Positions 16,273-25,313 of a stretch of 64,000 bases of DNA are shown here, piece after piece. Under the pieces are notes generated by a model. The model searched no databases. It saw only the letters and a list, made by a program, of their open reading frames with translations, and was not told the DNA's origin. Every line of letters starts with the position of its first letter. Within the stretch, counting starts at the first letter, position 1. Made by a program: the position numbers and the translations under genes. The DNA is from Bacteroidia bacterium (GTDB taxonomy: Bacteria; Bacteroidota; Bacteroidia; Chitinophagales; Saprospiraceae): the NCBI GenBank assembly GCA_030429045.1, contig JAUIEA010000001.1, positions 124,001 through 188,000 on the forward strand, written 5' to 3'.

Positions 16273-17766
16273 ATGATCACCATTGATGCCAAGCATGTAA
16301 CACCTACCGATCTTCTCTCTCTGGCCCAGCGTAAGGTACCCGTCCAATTGGGAAGTGAAACCTTGCACCGTCTCCAGGGAAGCCGCCAGGTCCTGGAACG
16401 ATTAACCCAGGCACCGGATGCCATCTATTACGGGATCAACACCGGGTTTGGGGATCTTTGCGATGTGCGCATATCCCCGGATAACATTGAGGCCCTGCAA
16501 CGCAACCTGATCCTGTCGCATGCCTGTGGAACAGGAGAAGAGGTGCCTCCCCGGATCAATGATCTGATCCAACTTCTCAAAATTCGCAATCTGTCTCTGG
16601 GTTACTCCGGCGTCCGGACGGAATTGGTACAGCAAATGGTGGCGCTCTTCAACGCCGGTGTACGGCCCGTCATCCACACCCAGGGATCTCTGGGCGCTTC
16701 AGGTGATCTGGCTCCCCTGGCCCATCTGGCTCTGGTACTCCTGGGAGAAGGCAAGGCCGATTTTCAAGGGTCCCGATTGTCCGCACAATCCATCCTGGAC
16801 CAGTTGGGACTGAACGCCCTCCAGCTCGGAGCCAAGGAAGGTCTGGCCCTCTTGAATGGCACCCAGTTCTCTACCGCATACGGGGCCTGGGCCGTCGAAG
16901 AAGGCCGAGCCCTGCTCGGCTGGGCCAATGCCACTGCGGCCCTGTCAATGGATGCCTATCTGTGCCAGCCTGCTCCCCTGGCGGATCACCTGCACCAACT
17001 GCGGCAGCAGCATGGTCAGATCTATGCCGCAGCCCGCATTCGAAAATGGCTGCAAAATTCTCCACTTTCCAGAAGTCCCCGTCCGGCAGTACAGGATCCC
17101 TATGCCTTCCGTTGTGTACCCCAGGTGCATGGGGCAAGTCAGGACGCCTGGCATTATGTGCATCAGATCATTGAACGGGAGATCAATGCCGTCACAGACA
17201 ATCCAACCGTTTTCCCGGAACAGGAAGAGATCCTGTCCGGTGGAAACTTCCATGCTCAACCCGTAGCTCTGGCCCTGGACTTTCTGGCCATCGCCCTGGC
17301 GGAACTGGCCAGTATATCGGAACGGCGGATCTTCCAACTGGTGAGCGGAAAACGCGGATTGCCGCCCTTCCTGGTCAACAAGCCCGGGCTCCATTCCGGT
17401 CTGATGATCGCTCAGTATACCGCTGCATCCATCGTCAGTCAAAGCAAACAGCTCTGTACACCCGCTTCCGTAGATAGCATTGTCTCATCCAATGGTCAGG
17501 AAGATCATGTCAGCATGGCGGCCAATGCGGCAACCAAGCTCTACAGAGTGGTTGAAAATACACGGACCGTGCTGGCCATCGAGTGGATGACCGCCGCTCA
17601 GGCCCTGGACTTCCGGGATCCAAATCAGGCCAGTGAGGCCCTGAATCCCCTGGTACAAAGCTACCGTCAACGCGTGCCCTTCCTTTCGGAAGACCGGATT
17701 ATCAGCGATGACATTCACAAAACCCTCGACTTTATTCGGGAATATGACACGCATATCCTGGACTGA
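16273..17766 (+). CDS. hutH: Histidine ammonia-lyase
   Basis: HutH deaminates L-histidine to urocanate, the first step of histidine degradation. The 497-residue protein has the MIO cofactor triad A142-S143-G144 in GSLGASGDLAPLAHL, matching the numbering of the Pseudomonas enzyme, plus the GLALLNGTQ and FHAQPVALALD segments. I chose ATG 16273 because the sequence before it in the same frame is not lyase-like. A near-consensus TATATTTT run lies a few bases upstream. hutU, hutI and hutG are not in the window, so the pathway is either scattered or the enzyme serves another amino acid role. Its last 23 bases overlap the next gene. Confidence 0.94.
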   Translation: MITIDAKHVTPTDLLSLAQRKVPVQLGSETLHRLQGSRQVLERLTQAPDAIYYGINTGFGDLCDVRISPDNIEALQRNLILSHACGTGEEVPPRINDLIQLLKIRNLSLGYSGVRTELVQQMVALFNAGVRPVIHTQGSLGASGDLAPLAHLALVLLGEGKADFQGSRLSAQSILDQLGLNALQLGAKEGLALLNGTQFSTAYGAWAVEEGRALLGWANATAALSMDAYLCQPAPLADHLHQLRQQHGQIYAAARIRKWLQNSPLSRSPRPAVQDPYAFRCVPQVHGASQDAWHYVHQIIEREINAVTDNPTVFPEQEEILSGGNFHAQPVALALDFLAIALAELASISERRIFQLVSGKRGLPPFLVNKPGLHSGLMIAQYTAASIVSQSKQLCTPASVDSIVSSNGQEDHVSMAANAATKLYRVVENTRTVLAIEWMTAAQALDFRDPNQASEALNPLVQSYRQRVPFLSEDRIISDDIHKTLDFIREYDTHILD

Positions 17767-18877
17767 TCTTTTCCTTGTCTTCATCGGGTTGACCCTGTCC
17801 CTGTCCCTGCAGGGACAGACGCGAAAGGGCATTGGCCTGACTCTGGCCAATCATACCGGAGTGATCCTGAAACACTCCGACGAACTCACCTTTACACCTC
17901 CGCCGATCACGACCGGGTTGGAGGCTTCATTCACCTACCAGACCTACGGCAAACAGGATTGGCAAGCCTGGAACCGCTACCCCATCCTGGGGATCAATGC
18001 ACTCTGGATGAATCTGGGATCAGAGCAGCTCGGCCATGCCTTTGGTGTCTACCCGTTTGTGGATGTACCTCTTTTTGTCCGGGAATCCTGGAGCGCCTAT
18101 TTTCAGGTGGGCAGTGGACTGGCCTGGCTGACCCGGCATTTTGATCGCATTCGAAACCCGCTCCACAATGCCATCGGGTCTCATTTGAATAATACGGCGG
18201 CATTTCGTTTCCACGCCGACTATCTGGTCAATCCCCATTGGCGGATCACCGGAGGAGTGAGTTTTACACATTTTTCCAACGGCCAGGCTCAAACACCCAA
18301 TTACGGGATCAATGTGGTTGGTGGAATGGTCGGTGCCCGGTGGATTCCTCATCCCCTGACCCGGGAAGATTATATCCCCGCCTCAGAACCCAATATCCCC
18401 CTTCGCCGCTGGGGATTTAGTACACATTCAGGAATTGCCTTTCGGGAATATTTTGCCTTCGGAGGGCCGCGGTATCCGATCTATATCGCCAGTATGTCCG
18501 GGTTGTATCAACTCTCACGGATCAACCGGCTTTATGCCGGTCTTGAATATGAGTTCAACAAAGGCATTTATACGTTCAGCAAACTCAACTGGCAGTTTGA
18601 GGGAGACAATGCCCGCCGATGGGCGGCCAGCCGGCTGATGGTCTTTGTCGCAGATGAATTTATGTTTGGAAACTGGTCCGTCATGGTCCAGATGGGCACC
18701 TATGTTGGGGGGTTCGGATTTTTGATCCCGTTTCCGGTCTATAACAAGCTGGCACTCCGGTATTACCTGCCCTATATTCCCAGGACGCATGCCCGTTTTT
18801 ACGGGGGCCTTACCCTGAAATCACATATCATTACTGCAGAATATATTTCTCTGGGGCTGGGCCTTACCTTTGATTGA
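17744..18877 (+). CDS. Acyloxyacyl hydrolase / PagL-like outer-membrane protein
   Basis: A 377-residue protein with a signal peptide (about 1-25, ending LQGQ) and an alternating beta-strand pattern typical of an outer-membrane barrel. The segment SFTHFSNG (H176, S178) matches the catalytic His-x-Ser of PagL, the lipid A 3-O-deacylase family (PF09411). It is longer than PagL, as is usual for Bacteroidota members. By family it may trim acyl chains from lipid A. Start ATG 17744 precedes the signal peptide and overlaps the end of hutH by 23 bases in another frame, so the two genes are probably co-transcribed even though no functional link is obvious. Confidence 0.78.
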   Translation: MTRISWTDLFLVFIGLTLSLSLQGQTRKGIGLTLANHTGVILKHSDELTFTPPPITTGLEASFTYQTYGKQDWQAWNRYPILGINALWMNLGSEQLGHAFGVYPFVDVPLFVRESWSAYFQVGSGLAWLTRHFDRIRNPLHNAIGSHLNNTAAFRFHADYLVNPHWRITGGVSFTHFSNGQAQTPNYGINVVGGMVGARWIPHPLTREDYIPASEPNIPLRRWGFSTHSGIAFREYFAFGGPRYPIYIASMSGLYQLSRINRLYAGLEYEFNKGIYTFSKLNWQFEGDNARRWAASRLMVFVADEFMFGNWSVMVQMGTYVGGFGFLIPFPVYNKLALRYYLPYIPRTHARFYGGLTLKSHIITAEYISLGLGLTFD

Positions 18878-18954
18878 ACGTTAAAAGTTTGCAAAACCCG
18901 CCTGCGGATTTGATGAACGCCCTCCCTTTCCTGGTCTTCTTTAAAAGTAACCGT

Positions 18955-19758
18955 ATGAATATCCGTCTCGCTTCTCTCCTTCTCCTGCTCTCACTGCCAC
19001 TCGTCGGCTGGCAGTGCTCCGGTGGAAAAAACATCTTCAGCAACTTCAACCTCCTGCCCATTGAACAGGATATCCAACTGGGTCAGGAAGTGCAAAAGGA
19101 GATTGCCAACAAACCCGCTGATTTTCCGTTGCTTCCCGAACAGGGAAATGAGCAGGTCTATCAATACATCAGGGGCATTACCACCAAGATCCTGAATACG
19201 GGAAAGTTGAACTACCGCAATGAATTTCCCTGGGAGGTCAAGATCATTCATGACGATAAAACCCTGAATGCGTTTTGTGCGCCCGGAGGGTATATCTATG
19301 TCTATACCGGTCTGATCAAATTTCTCGATTCAGAAGACCAACTCGCCGGCGTCATGGGCCATGAGATCGCGCATGCAGACTTGCGACATTCTACCCGTCA
19401 GATTACCAAAGCCATGGGACTGAGCGTTCTCGCCGAAATCCTGGTGGGACAGAAGCAGGAACAATTGAAGGATATCGCTGTGGGGTTGATCGGACTGAGT
19501 TTCAGCCGGGAACACGAAACAGAAGCAGACATGGCCTCGGTCAACTATCTGTGTGGCACCGAATACAATGCTGCCGGCGCTGCCGGGTTCTTCCGCAAAA
19601 TGGAAGGACAGCCCTCACCACCTGTTTTCCTGAGTACACACCCCAACCCCAACAACCGAGTGAAAAAGATCGACGAGGAGAAGGTCAAGTTGACCTGCTC
19701 GGGAAGTCAGACCTATAATTCGAAATATGTCCAGATGAAAAATCTGCTGCCGAAGTAA
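18955..19758 (+). CDS. M48 family metallopeptidase, lipoprotein
   Basis: A 267-residue lipoprotein (lipobox Cys21 in LVGWQCSGG) with the M48 zinc site: HEIAH at 136-140 and the downstream glutamate region SREHETEAD (about 184-192). Members such as BepA/LoiP act as periplasmic proteases or chaperones in outer-membrane quality control; that role is inferred from the family and the lipid anchor. ATG 18955 was chosen over upstream in-frame starts because it gives a clean signal peptide. It is the last gene before a strong terminator at 19781-19804. Confidence 0.92.
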   Translation: MNIRLASLLLLLSLPLVGWQCSGGKNIFSNFNLLPIEQDIQLGQEVQKEIANKPADFPLLPEQGNEQVYQYIRGITTKILNTGKLNYRNEFPWEVKIIHDDKTLNAFCAPGGYIYVYTGLIKFLDSEDQLAGVMGHEIAHADLRHSTRQITKAMGLSVLAEILVGQKQEQLKDIAVGLIGLSFSREHETEADMASVNYLCGTEYNAAGAAGFFRKMEGQPSPPVFLSTHPNPNNRVKKIDEEKVKLTCSGSQTYNSKYVQMKNLLPK

Positions 19759-19780
19759 AGGATACGTTCGCCATAAAAAA

Positions 19781-19804
19781 AGCGCCCCGATCTCTCGGGG
19801 CGCT
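19781..19804. terminator. Strong bidirectional hairpin terminator
   Basis: A perfect 10-bp stem (AGCGCCCCGA / TCGGGGCGCT) with a TCTC loop, preceded by seven A and followed by TTATTTTTG. It lies between the convergent M48 and Nfu genes and should stop transcription in both directions. Confidence 0.93.
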
Positions 19805-19864
19805 TATTTTTGTCAGTCAGATGCAAGCAACTTTGGCATCCGGTATCTTATGGTTGGAAATGAT

Positions 19865-20476
19865 CTAGCCCATTTCAGCGACGACCTCTTTGACCTCGGG
19901 GACCATCCGCTTCAGCATCCCTTCAATGCCCGCTTTCAGGGTCACCGTACTGGACGGACAACCACTGCAGGATCCCTGCATGATCACACTGACCACACCT
20001 TCGCGAAAGCCTTTGAATTCGATATTCCCTCCATCCATTTCGACGGCGGGCTTGACATAGGTCTCGATGAGCTCGACGATCTTTTGTGCGATCGCAGCGT
20101 CCTCCTCGGAATAGTCATAATCTGCACCACGTTCTGCGACAATGGCCTGCATCGCCTCCGTGAATCCCTCCTTGATGATCTCCTTCCCCTCTTCGATATA
20201 CGCCTTCAGGAATTCCTTGAGGCGCAACATGACATCTTCCCAGGCAAACGAGAGTTCCTTGGTGACGGTGACGAAGTTGTTGGAGATATAGACACCTTTG
20301 ACATATGGCAATGCAAACAGTTCATGGGCAAGAGGTGACCATTCTTCCGCCAGCTCCGCCGTCCGAAAGTCTGCTGTACCCTGGTACAACATCCTGTTGG
20401 TCACATACTTCAGTGATTCCGGGTTGGGAGTCTGCTCGGTATACATCATTACCGGCGTCTTAACCGCATCGCTCAT
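19865..20476 (-). CDS. NifU/NfuA-type iron-sulfur cluster scaffold protein
   Basis: A 203-residue protein with an N-terminal Nfu domain (TPNPESLKYV at 16-25, typical of Nfu1) and a C-terminal NifU-like domain carrying the cluster-binding pair C170-x2-C173 in GSCSGCPSS. Such proteins hold a 4Fe-4S cluster between two subunits and pass it to target enzymes in the cytoplasm. Two-domain architecture and length match Bacteroidota Nfu proteins. It is transcribed alone, ending at the strong terminator. No suf genes are adjacent. Confidence 0.92.
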   Translation of the reverse strand: MSDAVKTPVMMYTEQTPNPESLKYVTNRMLYQGTADFRTAELAEEWSPLAHELFALPYVKGVYISNNFVTVTKELSFAWEDVMLRLKEFLKAYIEEGKEIIKEGFTEAMQAIVAERGADYDYSEEDAAIAQKIVELIETYVKPAVEMDGGNIEFKGFREGVVSVIMQGSCSGCPSSTVTLKAGIEGMLKRMVPEVKEVVAEMG

Positions 20477-20529
20477 GATTGGCTGTTTTAGAAAGTGAAA
20501 CGATTTTTGCGAAGGAAGGTTCTCACAAT

Positions 20530-21477
20530 CTACAACGATTCAAGCATCGCCCTGACCAGCCCGAGTGATCGTTTCTGCGGAATCGGATTCCAGGTATATC
20601 CACCTGCCGTGATCGACAGATCGATCCAGGCAGAATAGAAATTATTCTGAACGGCTTCTGTCACGCAAAAAAGGCGTCCCGTCTTTCCCGTTGGAATGTC
20701 CTCGATCTGATAGACACCACCACCGATATACTCCAGGGCCAGAGCCGAACCTGTAGCCGTATCCAGCCAATATACCGCTGTATTACTTTCCGCAAAACCC
20801 TCTGGCATTTGTGCCTGGATCTCCGGATCAGCCGGATACAGATCAACAGCCTCGCCGGCACACCAGGTGCCCGCCTGGGGTACGGATACCAGATATCCAT
20901 TGACCCCGGCCCCATTGACCGGATCGATCCAGTTGGTCAGACTCAACTGACTCTGCGGGGCGTCCTGCCATCGAAAGACCCAGGGGGTAGGCCGAATGCC
21001 CTTCCACATGCTGAGGTTTCCACCACTGGCAGAGGGCCAGCGGATCAGAATATCCTTTGTCAGAACAAGTTCTTCACCCTCCTTTTCTGCGCGCAGTTGA
21101 AAGGCCTTGTCAGATCGAACCTGCCCCTGATAATATTGCATGGAGATGTGAAAGTCTACCTGGTCGGCAATTCCCCGGATCTCCTTCCAGGCCAGGGAAT
21201 ACCCGCCTTCTACCACCTTGCCATCAGCAGTCGTCCAGGCCTCATCCGGGATCTCGATCAGCACTCCGGATTCAGAACGGACTTGCACCGGGTTTCCCGT
21301 CTGCCCCGTCAGGGCAAATATCGTATCACTCTGAAGCGGTAGCTGTTGATAAAAATTGAGGATGTTTCCCCTCGGGATCGGCACGGTATAGTCCGGGTTG
21401 AAGTCATCGACTTCAGCCTGGCAGGAAACCATCAACAGGCCTCCAAGGAAGCACCATATGATCGGTCGGATCATCAT
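20530..21477 (-). CDS. Lipoprotein of the ECF-sigma operon, unknown function
   Basis: A 315-residue lipoprotein (lipobox about LLMVSC, Cys18) with no family that I recognise. It contains short Trp-rich beta-strand segments (TNWIDPVNGAGVNGYLVSVP, PTPWVFRWQD) that look like repeats of an extracellular beta-sandwich. The ATG at 21477 shares one base with the TAA of the upstream gene (TAATG), so it is translationally coupled to the anti-sigma/barrel gene and probably belongs to the same sigma-controlled unit. Confidence 0.72.
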   Translation of the reverse strand: MMIRPIIWCFLGGLLMVSCQAEVDDFNPDYTVPIPRGNILNFYQQLPLQSDTIFALTGQTGNPVQVRSESGVLIEIPDEAWTTADGKVVEGGYSLAWKEIRGIADQVDFHISMQYYQGQVRSDKAFQLRAEKEGEELVLTKDILIRWPSASGGNLSMWKGIRPTPWVFRWQDAPQSQLSLTNWIDPVNGAGVNGYLVSVPQAGTWCAGEAVDLYPADPEIQAQMPEGFAESNTAVYWLDTATGSALALEYIGGGVYQIEDIPTGKTGRLFCVTEAVQNNFYSAWIDLSITAGGYTWNPIPQKRSLGLVRAMLESL

Positions 21478-23021
21478 TAGAAATATTGACGAATACCCAT
21501 GGCCACTCCGAGATTGACATATTTCTGGTCGATCGGGTAGGCCTGAATATTCAGTGGTTGCATCCACACCCGCAACTGTGGTTCCAGTAAGAGATGAAGC
21601 TTCGGTCGGAGGGCGTAATTAAAGCCCATGCTCATGAGCAAGCTGCTGCCCACCTGGGTCCGGAACGCCTGATACCCCTGTTCATTGTTCGAATCAAAAT
21701 TGACGAGCTGATGATCGGGATCCAGGAAATCACCCCGCTGCGAAGCAGCAATGTTGAACAATATACCTGTGTTCAGTTGGATCACCCAGTTGCCCCGGTC
21801 AATCTCATAACCGACCATGAGCGGAATGTCATAGAACCTGTACCGGTTGTAGCCGATCTTGTTGTATGACCCGTATTCCGTTACGGAAAGTGTATCCCAG
21901 ACGTAGACGATATTGCCATTCTGATAGATGGTATCGAGGGTAACATTGATCACCTTGGTGATCTGCGCATTCTCATCTCTGTATTCCAGTTTTTCGGCGA
22001 TATCCGTGTAGATCAATCCCGTACGCAAAGCCAACCCTCCCTTGAAGTGGGCATTCACCCGAAATCCGGCACTATAGGCAAACATGTAGGATTCGTCATT
22101 TTTCCGTTGCTCTGCATAACCGATCATGGACGGATCCTTGTACACGAGCTGTCGTGACGCATATTCGGGAGCGACATAGGCGTCGACCGATAGTCCGCGC
22201 AAAAAGCTGTTAAAGCTGTAACAGGTCGGTGACGATTTCAACTTGGTTGCTTTTCCCATTCCGGGAAGAGAGCGTGTCTGTTCTGTCTGGACACCTTCCG
22301 TTCCATCACGGAACAACTTGTCCGTCGTTGCAAATCGATAGTCCACTTCGACAACTTCAGACTTCTGCCGGGTGTCGCTAGACAGCTGTTTGTGGGAAGA
22401 AGCAGTCTGGCGTAAATCAGCAGAGGCAACCTGGCCATCGGTAGTACCATTACTGATTTTGGAAGATACCCTGTCGCCTTGCTGTTCTTTCATTGCCTGC
22501 CGGTCTGACACAGAAGACCTGCTGGCTTGATTGCCAGCCTTGGATCTTGAATGACTGGCTGAAGCTGTCTGGGAGTCTGTTGCTCCTTTTTTGGTCTCAG
22601 AACCGGAGTTCCGGGTGATTGACGACGCAGTTTCTGATAATTGAATGTCCGTGTTGGTGGTATAGCTGTCGTTTTGATCTGGTTCAGAAGAGTGAATGGA
22701 TGAGGCGGAGAGATCTGCAATCTCGGCTGTAGGTTGTGATGAAGTTGCCTGTTCAGCCGTCTGCATCTCCTGCAGAACGGGTTGTTCTCCCTGGTTCGTC
22801 GCCGGTTGATCTGCCTGGGTTGAACCGAGGCTCAACCAGAGGGAGACTACCCCGACAAGAAGGATACTGGCACTGAAATAGTACCAGCCAAAGGGGTGGA
22901 TCCGCTTGTCCTTTCGGGCAGCCTGGATCCGGGACCACATATCGTCAGGTACCGGAGAATCAACATTCTCCAGCCGACGACGAAGGGCCTCGTCCATGAA
23001 TTCGTGCTGTCGTTTCTTCAT
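21477..23021 (-). CDS. Anti-sigma-like N-terminus fused to outer-membrane beta-barrel
   Basis: A 514-residue protein with an unusual layout: a charged cytoplasmic segment (1-45) containing RRRLENVDSPVPDDMWSRI, like Bacteroidota anti-sigma regions; one transmembrane helix (about 47-66); a long Ser/Thr/Gln/Asp-rich linker with no hydrophobic core (about 68-235); and a C-terminal outer-membrane beta-barrel of the PorT/porin-like type (about 265-514), ending in an aromatic residue (IRQYF). It lies 7 bases after the ECF sigma gene. The natural reading is that it binds the sigma factor inside the cell and senses the envelope through a linker that could cross the periplasm. Function is inferred. Confidence 0.78.
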   Translation of the reverse strand: MKKRQHEFMDEALRRRLENVDSPVPDDMWSRIQAARKDKRIHPFGWYYFSASILLVGVVSLWLSLGSTQADQPATNQGEQPVLQEMQTAEQATSSQPTAEIADLSASSIHSSEPDQNDSYTTNTDIQLSETASSITRNSGSETKKGATDSQTASASHSRSKAGNQASRSSVSDRQAMKEQQGDRVSSKISNGTTDGQVASADLRQTASSHKQLSSDTRQKSEVVEVDYRFATTDKLFRDGTEGVQTEQTRSLPGMGKATKLKSSPTCYSFNSFLRGLSVDAYVAPEYASRQLVYKDPSMIGYAEQRKNDESYMFAYSAGFRVNAHFKGGLALRTGLIYTDIAEKLEYRDENAQITKVINVTLDTIYQNGNIVYVWDTLSVTEYGSYNKIGYNRYRFYDIPLMVGYEIDRGNWVIQLNTGILFNIAASQRGDFLDPDHQLVNFDSNNEQGYQAFRTQVGSSLLMSMGFNYALRPKLHLLLEPQLRVWMQPLNIQAYPIDQKYVNLGVAMGIRQYF

Positions 23022-23028
23022 CTTCTCT

Positions 23029-23565
23029 CTATAATGCTACCCGCGTAATGGCCAGTACTTTTTCTTGCAGCCATTTTCGCGCTTTCACCAATTGAGACCG
23101 TGAGGTACTCTCTTCAATCGATAACAGGTTTGCGATCTCCTGATGTTTATATCCTTCGATCACATATAAGTTGAACACTGCCCGATAGCCATCGGGAAGG
23201 TTGCTGATCAGCTTGATGATCTCCTGCTCCCCCAGGTGGGCGATGGCATCAGGTAAATCCGAGCTTTCCCGGTATTCCTCTGCCGCCGTGATCTCCTGAG
23301 TCGGTCGAGCCTTTCTCAGATACTTCAAAGCAGAAGTGACCATGATTCTACGTACCCATCCTTCAAAAGATCCTTCGTGACGAAAACTTTTCAAATTCGC
23401 ATAGACCTTGATAAAGCCCTCCTGAAGGATATCTTCTGCCTCCGAATACTCTTTGGCATAACGCAGGCAAACAGACATCATCCGTCCGGCATACCGGTCG
23501 AATAAAGCCCGCTCACATTGAGGATTCCCACGCAAGCATCCCTCGATCAATTCTCGTTCCGTCAA
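23029..23565 (-). CDS. ECF-type RNA polymerase sigma-70 factor
   Basis: A 178-residue ECF sigma factor with region 2 (YAKEYSEAEDILQEGFIKV, about 38-56) and region 4 helix-turn-helix (GYKHQEIANLLSIEESTSRS, about 138-157). It directs RNA polymerase to an envelope-response regulon. The likely start is TTG 23565 (MTERELIEGCL); no in-frame ATG fits. A TATTTTTA sequence about 21 bases upstream resembles the -7 box. It heads the operon sigma / anti-sigma-barrel / lipoprotein, with 7- and -1-base gaps. Confidence 0.93.
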   Translation of the reverse strand: MTERELIEGCLRGNPQCERALFDRYAGRMMSVCLRYAKEYSEAEDILQEGFIKVYANLKSFRHEGSFEGWVRRIMVTSALKYLRKARPTQEITAAEEYRESSDLPDAIAHLGEQEIIKLISNLPDGYRAVFNLYVIEGYKHQEIANLLSIEESTSRSQLVKARKWLQEKVLAITRVAL

Positions 23566-23815
23566 ACGATTGTCTTCGTTATCCTCTAAAAATACGCCAA
23601 TATTCAGATACCTGAAAGAGAAGGAGCGCTGCCTGACCCTTTAAAAAAAGGGCTTTCAGAGCTTCCACCTCATCTTCCGGGTCTCCCGGAGGTTCCCCTT
23701 TCGATCCCAGCCAGAAGTGTTTTCTTCCTCTGCTCTATTCGGATCTCGTATCTCTCAGCCTTCCGAACAGGCTTTAAACACGCATTATGATCCGCTGTCG
23801 GTCAAGCCTTTATCC

Positions 23816-25204
23816 CTAGATGATGGTTGCCTTCCATCGCCCCTTTCGAAACAGCAGGATGGACAGTACCGCTAACAGACTTTCGGCAACAGCCACCGCA
23901 AAAAAGACACCGGATGGGCCCCATTCCAATTTCATCGCCAGAACCCAGGCCAACGGGATCTCCACCAGCCAGAAGCTGACCAGGTTGAGGATCATCGGCG
24001 TGCGGGTATCCCCCGCACCGTTGAACGCCTGGCTCAGCACCATCCCGTAGGCATAGAAAATATATCCCAAACTGATGATCTGCAAGCTCTGGGCTCCCAC
24101 CCGTACCACCTCCGGGGTGGGATCAAAAAAGGCAATGATCGGACTCGCCAGGGAGATATAGATCACTGCAACGATCAACATGAAGATCATGGTATATCGG
24201 CTGGCTATCCAGGCGGCCGCCTCACTCTTTTCCGGCTGCTTTGCACCCAGGTGTTGCCCGACCAGGGTAGAGGCGGCATTCGCCATCCCCCAGGCGGGCA
24301 GGATGGTGAAGATGATGACCCGGATCGATATGGTATAGCCCGCAAGTGCAGCCGGTCCAAAATCCGCGATGATCCGCACCAGGAAGATCCAGGATGCCGA
24401 AGCAATGAGATACTGTGCCGCTCCATTCCAACCCACCGTAAGCAAACGCAGGGTGACATCCTTGACCAGGATCAGGTGGCGACGCCCCATCCGGATGATG
24501 TGCTTCACACCAAACAGATGATAGAATTGATAGAGCACACCGGTTCCCCGACCGATCAATGTGGCCACAGCTGCCCCTTCGATACCCATCTCCGGAAAGG
24601 GTCCCAGACCCATGATCAGGCAGGGATCCAGGATGATATTGATCCCGTTTGCCAGCCACAACGAGCGCATGGCCAATGCGGCATCCCCGGCTCCGCGAAA
24701 GATGGCATTCAACAGGAAAAGGAACATGATGGTGATGTTCCCGGCAAACATGATCTTGGTATATCCCTGACCTTCCCGGATCAACTGCTCATCTCCGCCT
24801 AATAATGCCAGGATGTCCGGGGTGAACCAATAGCCCACAATGCCCAGAACCAAAGAGATCCCCAGTCCGAGCCAGATAGCCTGTGCCGCAGCCGTGGCCG
24901 CAGCCTCCCTGTTGCCTTCACCGATTCGACGGGCCACCATCGCTGTGGCAGCAGCACTTAAGCCGATTGCCATCGAATACACCAGCATCATGACGGACTC
25001 CGTCAGGCCCACCGTAGCGACAGCATGGATACCCAGCTTGGCCACAAAGAACACATCCACTACCGCAAACAGACTCTCCATGACCATTTCCAGAACCATC
25101 GGAATGGACAGCAGGAGGATAGCCCGCCGGATGGGCAGATGCGTATAGTCCTGTTCGTCACCCCGAAGAGCCTGAAGAATAAATTGTAGGGTCTTTTTGA
25201 TCAC
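23816..25204 (-). CDS. MATE family multidrug or toxin efflux transporter
   Basis: A 462-residue integral membrane protein with about 12 helices and a two-fold MATE repeat (PMVLEMVMESLFAVVDVFFVAKLG in the first half; GWNGAAQYLIAS and AAWIASRYTMI in the second). MATE proteins export cationic drugs or metabolites using Na+ or H+ gradients. I place the start at GTG 25204: it gives the family length and a TATCTTTG box lies six bases upstream. A longer frame exists but would run into the divergent gene at 25314. The substrate is unknown. Confidence 0.9.
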   Translation of the reverse strand: MIKKTLQFILQALRGDEQDYTHLPIRRAILLLSIPMVLEMVMESLFAVVDVFFVAKLGIHAVATVGLTESVMMLVYSMAIGLSAAATAMVARRIGEGNREAAATAAAQAIWLGLGISLVLGIVGYWFTPDILALLGGDEQLIREGQGYTKIMFAGNITIMFLFLLNAIFRGAGDAALAMRSLWLANGINIILDPCLIMGLGPFPEMGIEGAAVATLIGRGTGVLYQFYHLFGVKHIIRMGRRHLILVKDVTLRLLTVGWNGAAQYLIASASWIFLVRIIADFGPAALAGYTISIRVIIFTILPAWGMANAASTLVGQHLGAKQPEKSEAAAWIASRYTMIFMLIVAVIYISLASPIIAFFDPTPEVVRVGAQSLQIISLGYIFYAYGMVLSQAFNGAGDTRTPMILNLVSFWLVEIPLAWVLAMKLEWGPSGVFFAVAVAESLLAVLSILLFRKGRWKATII

Positions 25205-25210
25205 AGCCGG

Positions 25211-25218
25211 CAAAGATA
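25211..25218 (-). promoter_or_regulatory. TAnnTTTG -7 box for MATE transporter
   Basis: The minus strand reads TATCTTTG, six bases upstream of the proposed GTG start at 25204. It fixes the start choice and gives another very short leader. Confidence 0.5.
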
Positions 25219-25280
25219 CATGGATGCCCCCTGGAATGCCGGGCGATCCGCAGTTTAACGAAGTATTGACGAATGCGGCA

Positions 25281-25288
25281 TAACTTTG
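25281..25288 (+). promoter_or_regulatory. TAnnTTTG -7 box for DUF3299 gene
   Basis: TAACTTTG lies 25 bases before the ATG at 25314, a normal leader length, divergent from the MATE promoter. Confidence 0.5.
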
Positions 25289-25313
25289 CCCCTCATCCAC
25301 TTGTTTCACTTCC

